Assembly (NCBI GenBank): GCA_944472135.2
Contig: OX235270.1
Coordinates: 71,929,168-71,993,167, forward strand
DNA from: Trichobilharzia regenti
Taxonomy: Eukaryota > Platyhelminthes > Trematoda > Strigeidida > Schistosomatidae
DNA: 64,000 bases
Direction of reading: 5' to 3'
Within the stretch, counting starts at the first letter, position 1, and every line of letters begins with the position of its first letter. A model generated the notes under the pieces. The model was not told the DNA's origin, ran no database searches, and was given only the letters and a program-made list of their open reading frames with translations. Positions 1 through 12,500 of the stretch are shown one piece after another. The position numbers were made by a program, and so were the translations under genes.

Positions 1-689
1 CAATCTGTAGTTATTGATTTCTGCCACGCCGGTGACTTCAGCCACGCAGTTTATACGCTTTTCGTGGTTCAAAATGACAGTCAGTAACATCATAAACTGA
101 AGTCATATTCCAGCGTTACGATATGGAACTGCTTTCAAAGAAAATTCTACCATATTTACCATTTCTGTTCAAGGTAGATGATAACTGAACATGGTTAACG
201 TCTGTCTGTTTTCGACATCTTATATGCATCATTCGAAAGATACGTACAATCTTATCAAGTGAATTTTCTACCCTACCTAACACTTTACACATACTGACAT
301 TGCTCGCCGTGTTGCTCCACCTAGTTTCAGTGATTCGTCGGTTATTATTTCGAGTGGAAGTTTCAGTAGCAGTGGTTTTACTTTCTACGGCGTGGGGCTG
401 CTAGTCTCAGGTTGAGTTTACAACCGAACAAAGGGGGTAAACATGTGCACCAGCCGATAATCAAGCCTCAGACCGCATGATATCATTGCTTTAGCTCATC
501 AAAGTTAGCTATTGTCTGTCTGTCTGTTTTCGACATAGAACTTCGCACCGATGTGCGGCAGTTCAAGTCGCTACACTCCATGTACTACACAAAGTAAGAG
601 AAGAAAAGTAGAAGAAATGCACTATAGAGACAGTAAACAGAGATGTGAGACAAAGGAACAGTAATAACGAAGAGCAATATAGTTTCATT
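1..689. other. Left edge, no gene recognised
   Basis: No coding region is supported here. The stretch contains two similar short runs built on a TCTG repeat followed by TTTTCGACAT, near 205-225 and 515-533. They suggest an old dispersed or local repeat. The right part abuts the 3' end of the minus-strand RTE-like LINE fragment. Confidence 0.4.
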
Positions 690-1945
690 GGAAATCATAA
701 GTCACAAGGAGTGGATGCATCTGAGCCAGCCATTGAGAACGATTTCGAGCCATATCACCAATTGTTTCCAACCATTGGTTTTTCACCGTCCCGAGGACCC
801 CAATCACGAAGTTTACACCTTCCTACGTGGCTTAAACTAACTGTTGTGGATTTCATTGACTGGTGCCATGTTTTGGTTTGACCGCCGCTAGCTCTTTTCC
901 AGCCCGACCCTATGTCAGCTAACACTGACCGTCGAGGAAGGCGATGACTAGGCATACATAACACACGTCATAACCATCCCAATCGACGTAATTTCACAGC
1001 CTCCTCGATTGATTTCCCCTCCTTACCTAGAACTCAACGCCTCACCTCAATATTGCTCACTCCATTATACCACTTCACACGGAAGATATAAAGCAGGCAC
1101 CTATGATCAAAGACAGATAATCTTTTCGTGTCTTCCAATCTCACAGTCATAAAGGAGGACGGAGTGGACTGCTGAGCAGTACACACGCCCTTTGGTCGAT
1201 AGCCGGATATCACGTCTATGCCAGAGACGGCATAAACTGACATATGCGAAAGTAGCCCTCTGTATCCGTGCTGAGATTTCGTCAGAGATCGACCTATTGG
1301 GGCTGATGGTACTTCCCAAATAAGTGAAGCGGTCAACGTGCTCTACCACTTCACTCCCTATTTCTAAACTAGGAGTCAGTGTAGTGCAGTCCTGTAAAAT
1401 CATCTTACATTTGGCGGAAGCGAATCGCATGACAAACATTCGTAGATCGCAGCTCAGCTCAAGGTGTTCAGAAGACTGCATTTTGTCACCGTCCTCACCT
1501 AGAAGGACTATATCGTCTGCATATTCTAAGTCAACAAGATTATTCCCTAGTAGCAAGTCAATCCCTGAGTCGCTGCAGTCACTTAGGGTCAAGTCCATTA
1601 GTACACCTAGGATGAAATTGAATAGAAATGGGGATAATGGGCATTCCTGACGGACACCACTAGTCGTCAGCACTTCATATGACAACTCGCCGTAAACCCT
1701 CACCTGGCTGCATGAGTTCGAGTAGACTGCCTTGATCAGTGCAATGTATTTTCTCGGAATTCCTTTTATAGTCAAGCATCGCCAGAGTACCTCTCGGTCT
1801 ACGGAATCGAATTCCGCCTTTAGGTCAAGAGATATAATGATTGTTGGACGCCCGTAGGAATGTCTATGTTCTAGAATCTGTCGAACGATGAAGATATGAT
1901 AAATACACCCTCTTCCTGGTCTAAAGCCTGCCTGGTTCAGTTAGC
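690..1945 (-). pseudogene. RTE/SR2-like non-LTR retrotransposon fragment (reverse transcriptase to C-terminus)
   Basis: This is a 5'-truncated LINE on the minus strand. Reading from about 1945 downward, the reverse transcriptase fingers and palm appear as QAGFRPGRGCIYH, then SLDLKAEFDSVDREVLW, the palm motif TTSGVRQECPLSPFLFNF, and the catalytic box LEYADDIVLLGED near 1510-1550. The tail shows FTYLGSTISPN and, near 755-960, HRLPRRSVLADIGSGWKR and GGQTKTWHQ. These blocks are known from the RTE clade of schistosomes (SR2 type). The frame shifts between blocks, with breaks near 1110-1130 and 960-1030, so it cannot be translated as one protein. No apurinic endonuclease domain is present, so the copy lacks its 5' half. 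Function: target-primed reverse transcription in live relatives; this copy is dead. Confidence 0.88.
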
Positions 1946-3835
1946 TATGGTGAAAAAACATGTTGGGTCTCCACTTAACGTGGTTCTGTTACAAGACTGA
2001 AAAGCAATATACGGAGTGAAATATTACACCGTCACTGTCTCATAATAAGCAACTAAATATGCCACTACCACAGAAGATAAAAAGTGCTAAACAAACCTGT
2101 TTATGAGATTTCGTTACCAGCTACTCCAACAGGGCTAATGTCGCTTCCGATTTCAATGAGAAAATGACACTTGAGAACAAACTTGAAGGAATGCTGTTTC
2201 TCACGGTATCAAGTTTTCACCACAGAATGTTTTCCTGAATGAAATACCGAAATGATATTATTCGAAAGATCACAAGCTGTTTAGATAAAGTATCTGTAAT
2301 CATTCAGTAGTAGTTTACACCGTCTCTTTTGTCAATAGAAATAAGTCAGTAATTCTCTGATGTGGTTTTCAAAGAGAGCGAAATGACAGAAGAACGGAAC
2401 AGTAGTAACAATGATTACATGGAAAACATATATCTGCGTTCATCGAAAGCGTTAAACGGAAGTTCAAACTGTACAATACCATTAAAATCTAGTTAATTTA
2501 GAAAGGTCAATTGTAGCTGCTCACTAGAAACATCTAATGGGGAAACGTCAGCCAAAGGTTTTTGTAACTATGTTTGATGGTACCACTTAGTATTAACTAA
2601 CTTTCAGGTAAAATATGTAACTATAGTTACGCTAGATGACCTTATGGAAATCATCCACTAAAAAGATTTTATAATGAGGACAATAGGCAGCCTACCTAAT
2701 ATTTATAAAGTGGCTGATTATTTTTTGGATCGATGGTAAAAACTTTGTTAAATTCTTGTATTTTACTTCATAAAATTTAACTTTTCACGGTATGTGAAGA
2801 ACATTACAGTGTGGTAAGCTAATGAATAAAGAAACCATGAAATGCGAAACAGATAGCAACTTATGAGGATCTAAATGGCTGAAGTTTGTTTTGTGAGCTA
2901 ACTGATCTACCTGGAATATTTTAGCAAGTGAATTTCTAACCGATGATTAAATACGTATGGTACAGATAAAGTATAATAATATTTTAATGGTTTACACACA
3001 ATAATAAGTATTGTTATTAGTAGTTTTGCTCGAAATATTACCAACAACAACACTTATCATTGTCTGTAAACTATTGAAATATAATTATACTTTATTCGGT
3101 CTATTCCACAATGCTCAAACTTTTTACTGACGTATAGTACAGTTCAAATCGAAGTATATTAGCTTTGTGACTGTGAATATTTGTCATTTATTTTATCTTC
3201 TGTGCCATTTTTAGTTATGACAAATAAAAGGTGCTTGCACTGAATTTTACGTAAATCTTAATAAATATGGTTATGATTTCGACACAACCGCACTTATCCT
3301 GCATATACCACAACTACGTCTCACAAGTAAGGCGTCTGAAGGTGATTAAATCCGTAAAATCCAATATTTAGTTTGTCTTAAGAAAATATTTGCATTGTTG
3401 TAATGTTTATATGATTATGAACAACAAATTGTATTCGACATATCATCCAGTTAATAATACTGTTTCAGTGAGTGATCTGTGTAACGGACAAACTAATATG
3501 GAAAAATTTTGTTACATTTCGCTACAAAAGCGATACGTATACACTTAAGTTCTGTTAGGTAATAAACGTGATAACTCTAAGCTGAAATATCATTAAAAAT
3601 GTTAAATCCCTACCATTTTTTTACAGAATTGAAAGATTAAAAAAAACGATTTTTTCATGAACTCGTGCTTGTTAGTGACAAAGTTTACCTTGAAATTAAT
3701 CAAACACAAATGCATTGCTCATTACAAGCCACTTTTGAAATAAATTTCTAGAAGCTGCGATAGAAGGGTATAACCGATTGGAATGTGACAACGATTGTTT
3801 ATCTAAACCAATATATGGCTGTAGTCCTATGTTGT
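1946..3835. other. AT-rich intergenic DNA, no gene seen
   Basis: I see no coding region or recognisable domain on either strand. The DNA is AT-rich and lies downstream of the MCU gene. Confidence 0.4.
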
Positions 3836-4010
3836 GAAATGATTAAAGCTGGAGTTCATAACCACTGGATTTCAACCCAGAGTGTGAATGGAAACGTGCC
3901 TAACTGGTAAGTTGAAGGCCCTGGGATCGATTTATTACTGCATCCTGATCACTGTAGTATTCTTTAGACCTGAAGAGCTTTCAAACACACATTACTTCAT
4001 GAAAATATCT
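3836..4010 (+). repeat. Degenerate Smα-like SINE
   Basis: The stretch has a tRNA-like block (AAGTTGAAGGCCCTGGGATC) and then CCTGAAGAGCTTTCAAAC. These resemble the polymerase III box region and the first half of the hammerhead (CTGANGAGTC) of schistosome Smα elements. The second hammerhead half (GGACGAAAC in better copies) is not recognisable, so this is an eroded copy. Confidence 0.45.
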
Positions 4011-4983
4011 ACTTTAAATATTTTTAGGGATGAATTTATCAACCATTAGTGGGTATGTTTTCGAAGTTTTATGTGGAATATTTAGCTGTTAATTAATAGG
4101 TGGTTAAAAAAGTATCCATACTTTCCTCTAGTTAGTTGCGTACTAAATATATTATTCTCAAAAACCAGAAATAACTATTAGAAGCAGTACTGTTTGAGGT
4201 GCCCATAAAGTATATTTATCAAGGCTGGATATTAAAAAGGGCATTATGAGACAGACTAATGCTTGAAATGAATGACACTGTTCAGTCTACTAGTATTGTG
4301 GTGAGAGCAGGCTGCTATCCAAATTGGTAGACATTAGTTTACGTTAATGTTTATGTCCCAAATATTGGTCGTGAGAAAATATGAACAAAGACTGATTCAA
4401 CAAACAACCACAGCAGACTTTGCGTAGGCAGATACAGTTAACATACAGATAATCTGACAATCAAGAGACAGTCGAAAAGAGATGCAAGGTCAACTTTCTG
4501 TGACAAACAACCAATCAGAAGACTGTGTTTTTCTGCTAGCAACAATCTATAATATGTACATGAAAATCTATAAATATGTGTTGATTTCCTTAGTAAAAGA
4601 CCTGTTGCCTGACTCATGCCTTCTGTCAATACAGTATAACTCTCCCATTATTTAGGAATGATACATTTCCATTCTACTTTTAACAAAATCAGCTGAAAGT
4701 TACCGAAGAATTCTAACAGTTGACCACTTACTCTTTTTTTCATGAAGAACAATATATTATAAAGAAGACTAAAGGAAAATTTTATTCCTAATTTTAATAA
4801 GAGAATTTTAAATATAACTGACTGGAAAAAGTAATTTTTCCTTGTAAAAATGAAAAGAATCATTGTGAAAGAAATTCAGCACAATAGCCATCAAAATTTA
4901 AAATTATGATGACAATAAGAATAACATTTGCAGACATAACTGAGAAATTAACTAATATGTTACAAGGACAAACGCACTTATAA

Positions 4984-5032
<49 letters not shown>

Positions 5033-6173
5033 TAGATATGCAGAGAAAAGAAATAATTTAACCAAAGAAGTTGATTATTGGAGGATGACAGCTTTTCACA
5101 GTTCACTGAAAAGAGTAGAGAGTATTAGGAGTAAAGCGATTTATACAAACCAGTATAGTGTACAAGTAAATAAATAATAAATACACATCATAAAACTGAA
5201 AAAGGCAAAATGAAGGGAGGAAATAAGCACCATCCAGACTCAAGTAAATCTGTTATAGCAGCTTTTATGCATACACCGTGCGTGCATGTAATCGTGAATT
5301 CAAGGGATAAAAACCACAGACTACACGATATTCTATAACTCCTAGTTTATCTCACTGAAAAAAGAAATAAAGCAAAATGAAGGAAAGGGAGATTGAAAAC
5401 AAACTTCCTGAAGAACATTTTCACAGTAGGCTAATAAAGTATCCACAGATTAGATGATTAGTTAGGAAAGAATAATAGGAAGATTCATCCGTATCTTGAG
5501 GACGTTGAATTACACCAAGAGGAAATAATCGAATAATTAGCAGGAACGAATTGCATGACAAATGTAGGGCATAAACAACACGGAATAATCAGTCAAGTTT
5601 TAGTAGTGTAAACGTAATTTTGTTCAGACTAAGAAACCACTTGAAAAGCAATGGTAAAGTTAAAAGGAAAAATAAAATTGGGTAGTAAATATCTCAATCT
5701 CCTCAGACCCTCTGGAGATGTGATACATAATAGAATACGTGAAATAAAGAGTGAATAAAAACATATGTTTTCGCCGTAAAAGTCGAACCGTTTACAAACA
5801 GACAAAGCATTATATGAAACCAGCATATAATATCGCTGTACAAAGGAAACCGCATCGTTCAGTTTAATTGTATCATAAACGGCATAAAATCGAAATGAAA
5901 TTTCACTTAGTAAAATGAAAAGAGTAAAGTGTAGTAGAATAATCAAACTTCGAAGCAAATGAAAAGCCCAGTAGAAATTATGAATTTTTCTAATTTTTGT
6001 TTCTCCTCAAAGAAATAATTAGAAATGAAATACTACTAAGAAGGTAAAAAATAAGATAATAATTAATACCAATGAAGAACAGTAATTTGAATAAACTGTA
6101 GGTAAACCATGACTTTGGTGGACACTATTGGCTTGCTGATTCAGTTTAATTTTGTTAGCTTTTATTCTCATGA
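4011..6173. other. Non-coding flank downstream of MCU
   Basis: No domain is recognisable. It contains a long AT microsatellite (4988-5031). The 3' UTR of MCU should lie just below 6174, but I could not pick the polyadenylation site. Confidence 0.35.
4988..5031. repeat. (AT)n microsatellite
   Basis: An uninterrupted AT dinucleotide run of about 44 bp is directly visible. It is flanked by ordinary AT-rich DNA. Confidence 0.97.
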
Positions 6174-6419
6174 CTATTTAACTGCAGTGGGTTTATTATG
6201 GTTGAGAATATCCTCCACCTGTTCCGGGATTAAATATTCCGTCTGTTGCAAAGGTAATCGATGTAGAAGTGGATCTTTAAGACGTCGTAATTCTGATTTT
6301 AGATGAGCTAGTTGGTCACGTAGTTCATTGTAACGTTCAACATCAAAAGAAAGTTTATCAGCTGATTTGTAAAAACTTTTTAAATATTCACGATCGAATA
6401 CTTGAGGTAGCGTGTAATC
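6174..6419 (-). CDS. MCU: MCU last exon (coiled coil 2, C-terminus, stop)
   Basis: This is a 246-nt exon in phase 0. The acceptor AG is at 6420-6421, and the stop codon TAG reads as cta at 6174-6176. It starts [13 protein letters not shown], matching the region just after the second membrane helix in animal MCU. It continues with a heptad-like coiled coil and ends [19 protein letters not shown]. The last residues after PLQQ are longer than I recall for vertebrate MCU and may be flatworm-specific. Confidence 0.94.
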   Translation of the reverse strand, partial: DYTLPQVFDREYLKSFYKSADKLSFDVERYNELRDQLAHLKSELRRLKDPLLHRLPLQQTEYLIPEQVEDILNHNKPTAVK

Positions 6420-6461
6420 CTGTTATGAAAAATGTTTTAGAAAAGTAAACATGAAACGCTG

Positions 6462-6520
<59 letters not shown>

Positions 6521-9500
6521 TTTAGCGTATTTGGGAATAGAAAAATGTCAGCAATACAACTGCTCAACCAGATGGATTGAACATAGGATTAACCATTAAT
6601 GAATTCTGATAATGCAATCCCTAATTATATCCACGTATATTTAGTGAAATTTCAGATTAATTTTACACGTGTGAAAACAGATATTGCTTAAACAATAGCT
6701 GGCTATTCAACTTAAAGATTATTGTCTAGATTGAGTGAATATTTTGATCTCATATAAAATGATGATAGGAGTTAGACAATCATGATATGCAACTTGTTTA
6801 TTAAGACTGACATCATTTCAGAAATCCATAGAAGAATCTTTGAAATTATTACTGAGCCTAAATGTATCAATCTGATTACGCATTCACAAGCGATCTTGTG
6901 ATGATGGATACATTTGCAATTGTTAGTGTAAGCTAAGCTTTATATGGGTCGTAGCATTTCTTCGAACTGAGAGTAAAGTTAAAAGTTTTCAAGACTGGAG
7001 CAACCAGCTGAGAAGGATAAAGTGACGTTATACAACATAAAGCAACTCTAATATCAGCATACAAATATTCACATCGACTAATTGCCATGGTGGAAACCAG
7101 TAATGAGGCAAAATCAATCATCCTGTATTGTATAAAAAGAATACATTGTCATGGTTGATGAAGGTTGAGAGTATATGTCATTTTGCCTTACTTCATCCTT
7201 GTGAAATTGTTCTCTTTTTCGTTGTTAACCGTTAACTTATTCTTTTGCTTTTTCCTTTTGTCACTTAACTCGTTGATTTATTTGACAATTTGAATGGTAG
7301 AATTCGGTCAACACCATGACTCAGGACTAAACAACACATAACACCGGTTACTCCCCAGTGTCCGAATAAAGTACATGTATGGATAATTTTTTAAAACAAG
7401 CTGATCAGAATAAAGTTCTCTGGTTCATCAACCTCTTATTCATGTTATTCACATTGAAATTCATTGGGTTATTGATAGCTGTGAAAATTTCGAAAATAAT
7501 GAAAAAGTAGGCAACACAAGTGAGTCGTCGAAAAGGCAATGCCCATTAATCAGTGGTGATGTGTTTAAACTAACCTGACGTGTGATGACGTAGTAAGCAT
7601 ACATGGCCATACTGGTTGCATAACCAACGAAATATGTAACCGGCTCCATAATATCCCACGAATATTCCCACCAAGTTAATCTGGCCAACAGTCCGAATTG
7701 TACCCCCATTGCGCCTAATCCAAGCCAAGTAAGTCGACGTGTCCGTTGGGCGGCTTGTGTAGCAATAACAGACTTTTGCTAAAAGATATATCGATATCAC
7801 ACAAAGTACTGCTGGTAGTGATTTTTATGTAAAAACTTAAAATCTATACTCAACTTTGAAACCACTTTAAGTCATTATGAAGTTTAATGAGAGGTTTGTG
7901 TCTCAAAGTATGAGTGTCTGCTCTCTGTTTTGTAGGTAACCCTCAATTAGCCAAAGAGAAATGTTTGCTAGAGAAAGCCTAGGAAGTCGGCAATTTTTAA
8001 AGGAAAGAGACAAGATACTTAAAGACATAATGCATGTACTGATTTCATGTAAATAATAATAATATATAAGGAGCTAAACATCTAGGCATACAACCCTTAA
8101 CTATCCGCAATTCCGCTGTTTATACACTTTCTCTGATGTAAATTTGTTTGTCATAAACTGCTTTCCACTTAATAACAAATTTCATATCACTACATTTCTC
8201 TGATTGTTAAATTACTAAATAAGACTAGTGGAAGCCCATCGCAGTGGAAGTGTTTTGGTGTGATATCTTAAAAGTTATTTCAATAGTTCGCTTGCAGTAA
8301 AATAAGACAGGTAGAAGAGAAAAAGGGTGCAGAAATGCATCTTAAGAAATTATTTCCTAAAAGAGAATCTTATTCAGAAAATGGATATTGAAATTACCAC
8401 GCAAACTAAATTGTCTACTTTATTATTATTATTACCATGAGTGAATCTTCATCTAGCAGCTCATTATAGTTGTGTGAACTGGCAGACTTAGACGTTCTAC
8501 TGCAACGTCTTGCACAAAAATTATGTGTCTGACAATTTCCTTTACCTTGATGAAACAATCCTTTATCTATGAGTAGGATCAGACATGTTGAGCATAGCAG
8601 CATGCAAGAGTTCTGGTAGTCTATTTGTCCTAAATGAATATGAAGCTCATGAAATAAAAGAATCGAGGGGCAATTTTTCCTCTTAAATATAAACTTATCA
8701 GAAGTTATGTATTTATAAATGTCTTGAAAAGCATTGGGAGAATTCAAGAAAAACAATTTACCTGTTCAAATGGCTCTAACTGCAAAATTACATCTTCAAT
8801 GCACTTTTCAAGCTGGTGTTGTTTCTGTGCGTAAAACTCGTCTATATGGAAGGCACTGGCAAGTTTTACAACTAGTTGTCGAGCATCAGCTATATCTCTT
8901 GGAACAGCACTAAACTCAAAGGCTGAAGCGTAAAAACAAATGAGTAAAAGGGTTTTCTTGAAAGTAGGTGGGTTAATTATTCAGCTTATTGAAACTGTAT
9001 GATAAAGAAATACAGATAAAAGAAATAAAAAGTTATCAGAGAATGCTGACTTCTGGCAAATAGGAGACCACACTTAATTGGTGAACTGTGTGACAACTTA
9101 GAGAATTCCATGTGACTGATAATTTCGACGCGATTTATGTGGATACAGTTAACTCGTCAGCGTTTCTGACTACCATTAAGAAACAATTTACATAGAATTA
9201 GAGGGTTGGATGAATGCTAATAAATCATAGCTAACAAAATTAAGGTACACATACACCTTCAACTTAATCAGTATACGTTTACTAACTGAACTCGGTAGAA
9301 TTCTGGCGATTGTAAACAAGTCTAGATTTCTACAGGAATAGTGTTACATCTGTGTACATCTAAAAGATCTCATGCATTTTATGCTTGGGTTGGAAGTTAA
9401 TCTTAGAATTACCAGTAGGGTATAAGAAGAGTGAAAATAATTTTTCTCTAGACAATAAACGCTTAAACCTAAAATAAACTTATATCTACACCCGTGCATG

Positions 9501-12500
9501 TTTTTTGCAGAAATTACATCTGGAAATAAAATTCTGCAGAATACTGATTCATATAAGTTATGAATACTTTATGGAGGTCCCAAAGCTGAAAGGTATACAG
9601 GTTTATCTTGGTAGATAGTGAAGCTAATAAACTTTCGACTAGCTAAATTGCACCAGAAATCTTGTTTTGACTTCCGAGTATTTTCAAACATTTTCACAGT
9701 GACTGAATTAAATCAGTGCTTGAACAGTCTTAGGACATTTGTAACATGCAAAGCGTGAATAATTGGAAAGTTGCCAATGTCTTAAGACGACTGATTTTCC
9801 TCAGTGGTGTTTGAAACTCAGAGGATACGTTAAAATATGTTTTGAGTGGGAGTTAGACTATAATATTAAGGATGTGAAAGTTACGGAGCCAACAATGGCA
9901 TCAGTTTGATAAACAAACAGTAGAAAACTCACTACGCTAATATTTAGGATACTGCTGAGTCACACCTAAATAATTTTCAAAAGTCAAATCACATGATCAG
10001 CTTGAATGATTGATCAAAGTTCTATTTCATCTGCATTGTTAGTCAAAAGTAAGACGAGAAAAATAAAGAATCCGCTGTAAACGAATCATTACTGCTTGTT
10101 ATATTACATTTATTCTTTGTCCAATAAATTTATGTGATTGGTCTACATAGACAGAAAGAAGAAAGATAATCAATACTAGTCACGAGCGAAGAACAAGTTG
10201 TTCAGTTAATATTTTTAACCAATGAAAATGAAAAGTGGTTGTATCTGAATATATTTTTTTCACAAAATAACATAAAATCCGTAACTGAGGTATTGAATTT
10301 AAGGCAAGAGAATAAGCATTTATTGGCAAATTTACAACAGAATCATAATGCATCGTATTGATCCCTTGATTTTTTTTTCCCGTAGGATAGGGATACAAAT
10401 ACTAAGCTAGTGTACAGTTTCAAAAAAAAGCCGTTATGAATACTGATTTCGCTGGACGAAGATTATATGCGAACCTTTTAGTTAACAGACTTAGAAATCT
10501 TCGTCCTAACAAATCTTAAAGACGAAATGTAGTCTGTATTTCGGCTGAATCTAAATAAGATTACTGTTATTTGCGATCGATCAACTATTATAGTGACTAA
10601 GGTCTTAGAACCATAGCACCTGATTAAAAGTCCACTCTTTTATAGGGTTTAAGGAAGATATTATTTTGAACTACTTTCAACCGCAGAAAAACGAAACACT
10701 TGGTAATGAAAAGAATAAAAATAAAGAAATATTTCTTCCAAAATTTGAGGGAGTGATTCTCCTAACTGTTATTCTGTAATCACCTTTTCATTAGAACACG
10801 TACGGCTTAATGTGGCACTGCAGGTAGGTTCTTAGTTTAACCAATCTGAAGTGAAAGAACAGTAGAAAATTCGACTCTTATTGAGAAGTTAAAAACACTG
10901 AGTGGTCTTCATCGGGCCTTAACAGATTATTTAAGAAATAAAAGCAGGTGTATATTTATCAACGGTCTATAAGCCATGATAAAGGACGTCACCAGGATTG
11001 TCATATGACTGCTTAAGATGTTCTACTCAAATGAACAGACTTGGAATAATGTGTCTTAACATGACTACGCTTGAAATAAAATAACCTCATGCTTATAAAA
11101 AATTTGGCGTAAAGCCAGATGCACATGAAACTAGTATTAGGCAGTTGTAGGTAATACATACGGGTTCAAATCTCTGAGGGCACATCATTTCCTTACAGCT
11201 TGCAGATAGTCCTTGATGCCGAGTGCCAGCAAGCACGAGAATAGGTTTAGGGCTTCCTTCTGATTACTTCCGACCATTTAACATCAATTCTAAATACCCC
11301 ACTATGGAAAGTCCCCACATCCCGAAAACGCATTATAAACTTTATTGATAGATATCAGCTAATAGTACACCTGAAGACTGCACATTTCAGTTACTCACCA
11401 CTGACAATTTACTCATAAAAAGTGATAGGTTTGAAAAAGAGAGTGGTTCGAGGAAAATGGTTAAAATAATTGCTGAAATCAGAGAAATTACTCCATAGTC
11501 CAAAGATGCATATGTCATGTTTTATGTATATATCTGAATTCGTGCGGTGGATATAACATTAGGCATAGCCGATTTCTCTGAAACCACAATCAGTCAAACT
11601 TACAAAGTGACGATGTATCTACGTGATATTTTTGATCATTGATAATAAGATGGAAATTCGAGCTAAGAAGGTCGGCAACTGAGTTAGATTTAGCGATTCT
11701 AGTCCCATCTGAAGAAGAAAAAGAAGAAGAAAAGGCGATAGTCTTTAAAATCACACCTTAAAATGATAAAATGAAATAGTTCAGAAGACTGTACCATTAG
11801 ATGACTAATACAACGATTTGGTTTCAGATGCTTACCATTTGGGCTGAATTTCTGCGAAGAGCGACACGCCTGTCATCATATTGGTGTTAGTATTGAAAAT
11901 AACAAGTAACTTCCATATTTTGAAACAAAATTAAAAGCGACACAAGATGAAGCCCTCTTTCATCTCTTTACCTAAATCAATGGCTTGAATGCTGTCAGTA
12001 TGACATAATAAAGACTCAATTCTGGTTGCCATAATTGGAAAAGACTACTAGTATGGAATTGGCAGAATGTGTGCAACAGACAGTGAAGCTAAAATAAAAG
12101 GAAGTAAGATAAAATCTGACAATCAGTCAATAAAACGGTATGAACAACATTGCTTCCGTTTTACAGAATGTGTGTTCAGTTTGTTATTTTTTTAACACTT
12201 CGATGCTGCTGATTGCATCCTTCCTTACCATTGTGTGGTGTAGCAACCAGTGCTACCGTACTTTGGTCGAAGTTCTTCCCTGCCCAAACTTGGTTAAAGG
12301 TCCGTCACATAATTATGATCAGTCTAGTTTTGTAAATTAACTAAAGGTGAGAACATATAAACAATAAGAGCAGCTATAATGCATTGATGTAAATCTCCTG
12401 TGAACGCTTCTCTGACAGCCTGGAAATAAGGGTCAGGAGATGGTTTTTGGTTTCTGAAATAGAGTTTATAAATGCCACATCCAGATAGATTTTTCTGGAA

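Larger units (their letters stand above)
8923..11603 (-). other. MCU intron (2.7 kb)
   Basis: The donor GTAAGT is at 11603-11598 and the acceptor AG at 8924-8923. It contains a possible SINE relic (11110-11290) and an 11-bp inverted repeat (10454-10506). No other gene is seen. Confidence 0.8.

Noticed and set aside
4648..5958. Open frames of 71-109 codons between 4648 and 5958 on the minus strand
   Set aside because: Hydrophobic AT-rich translations with no family resemblance, as expected by chance in such DNA.
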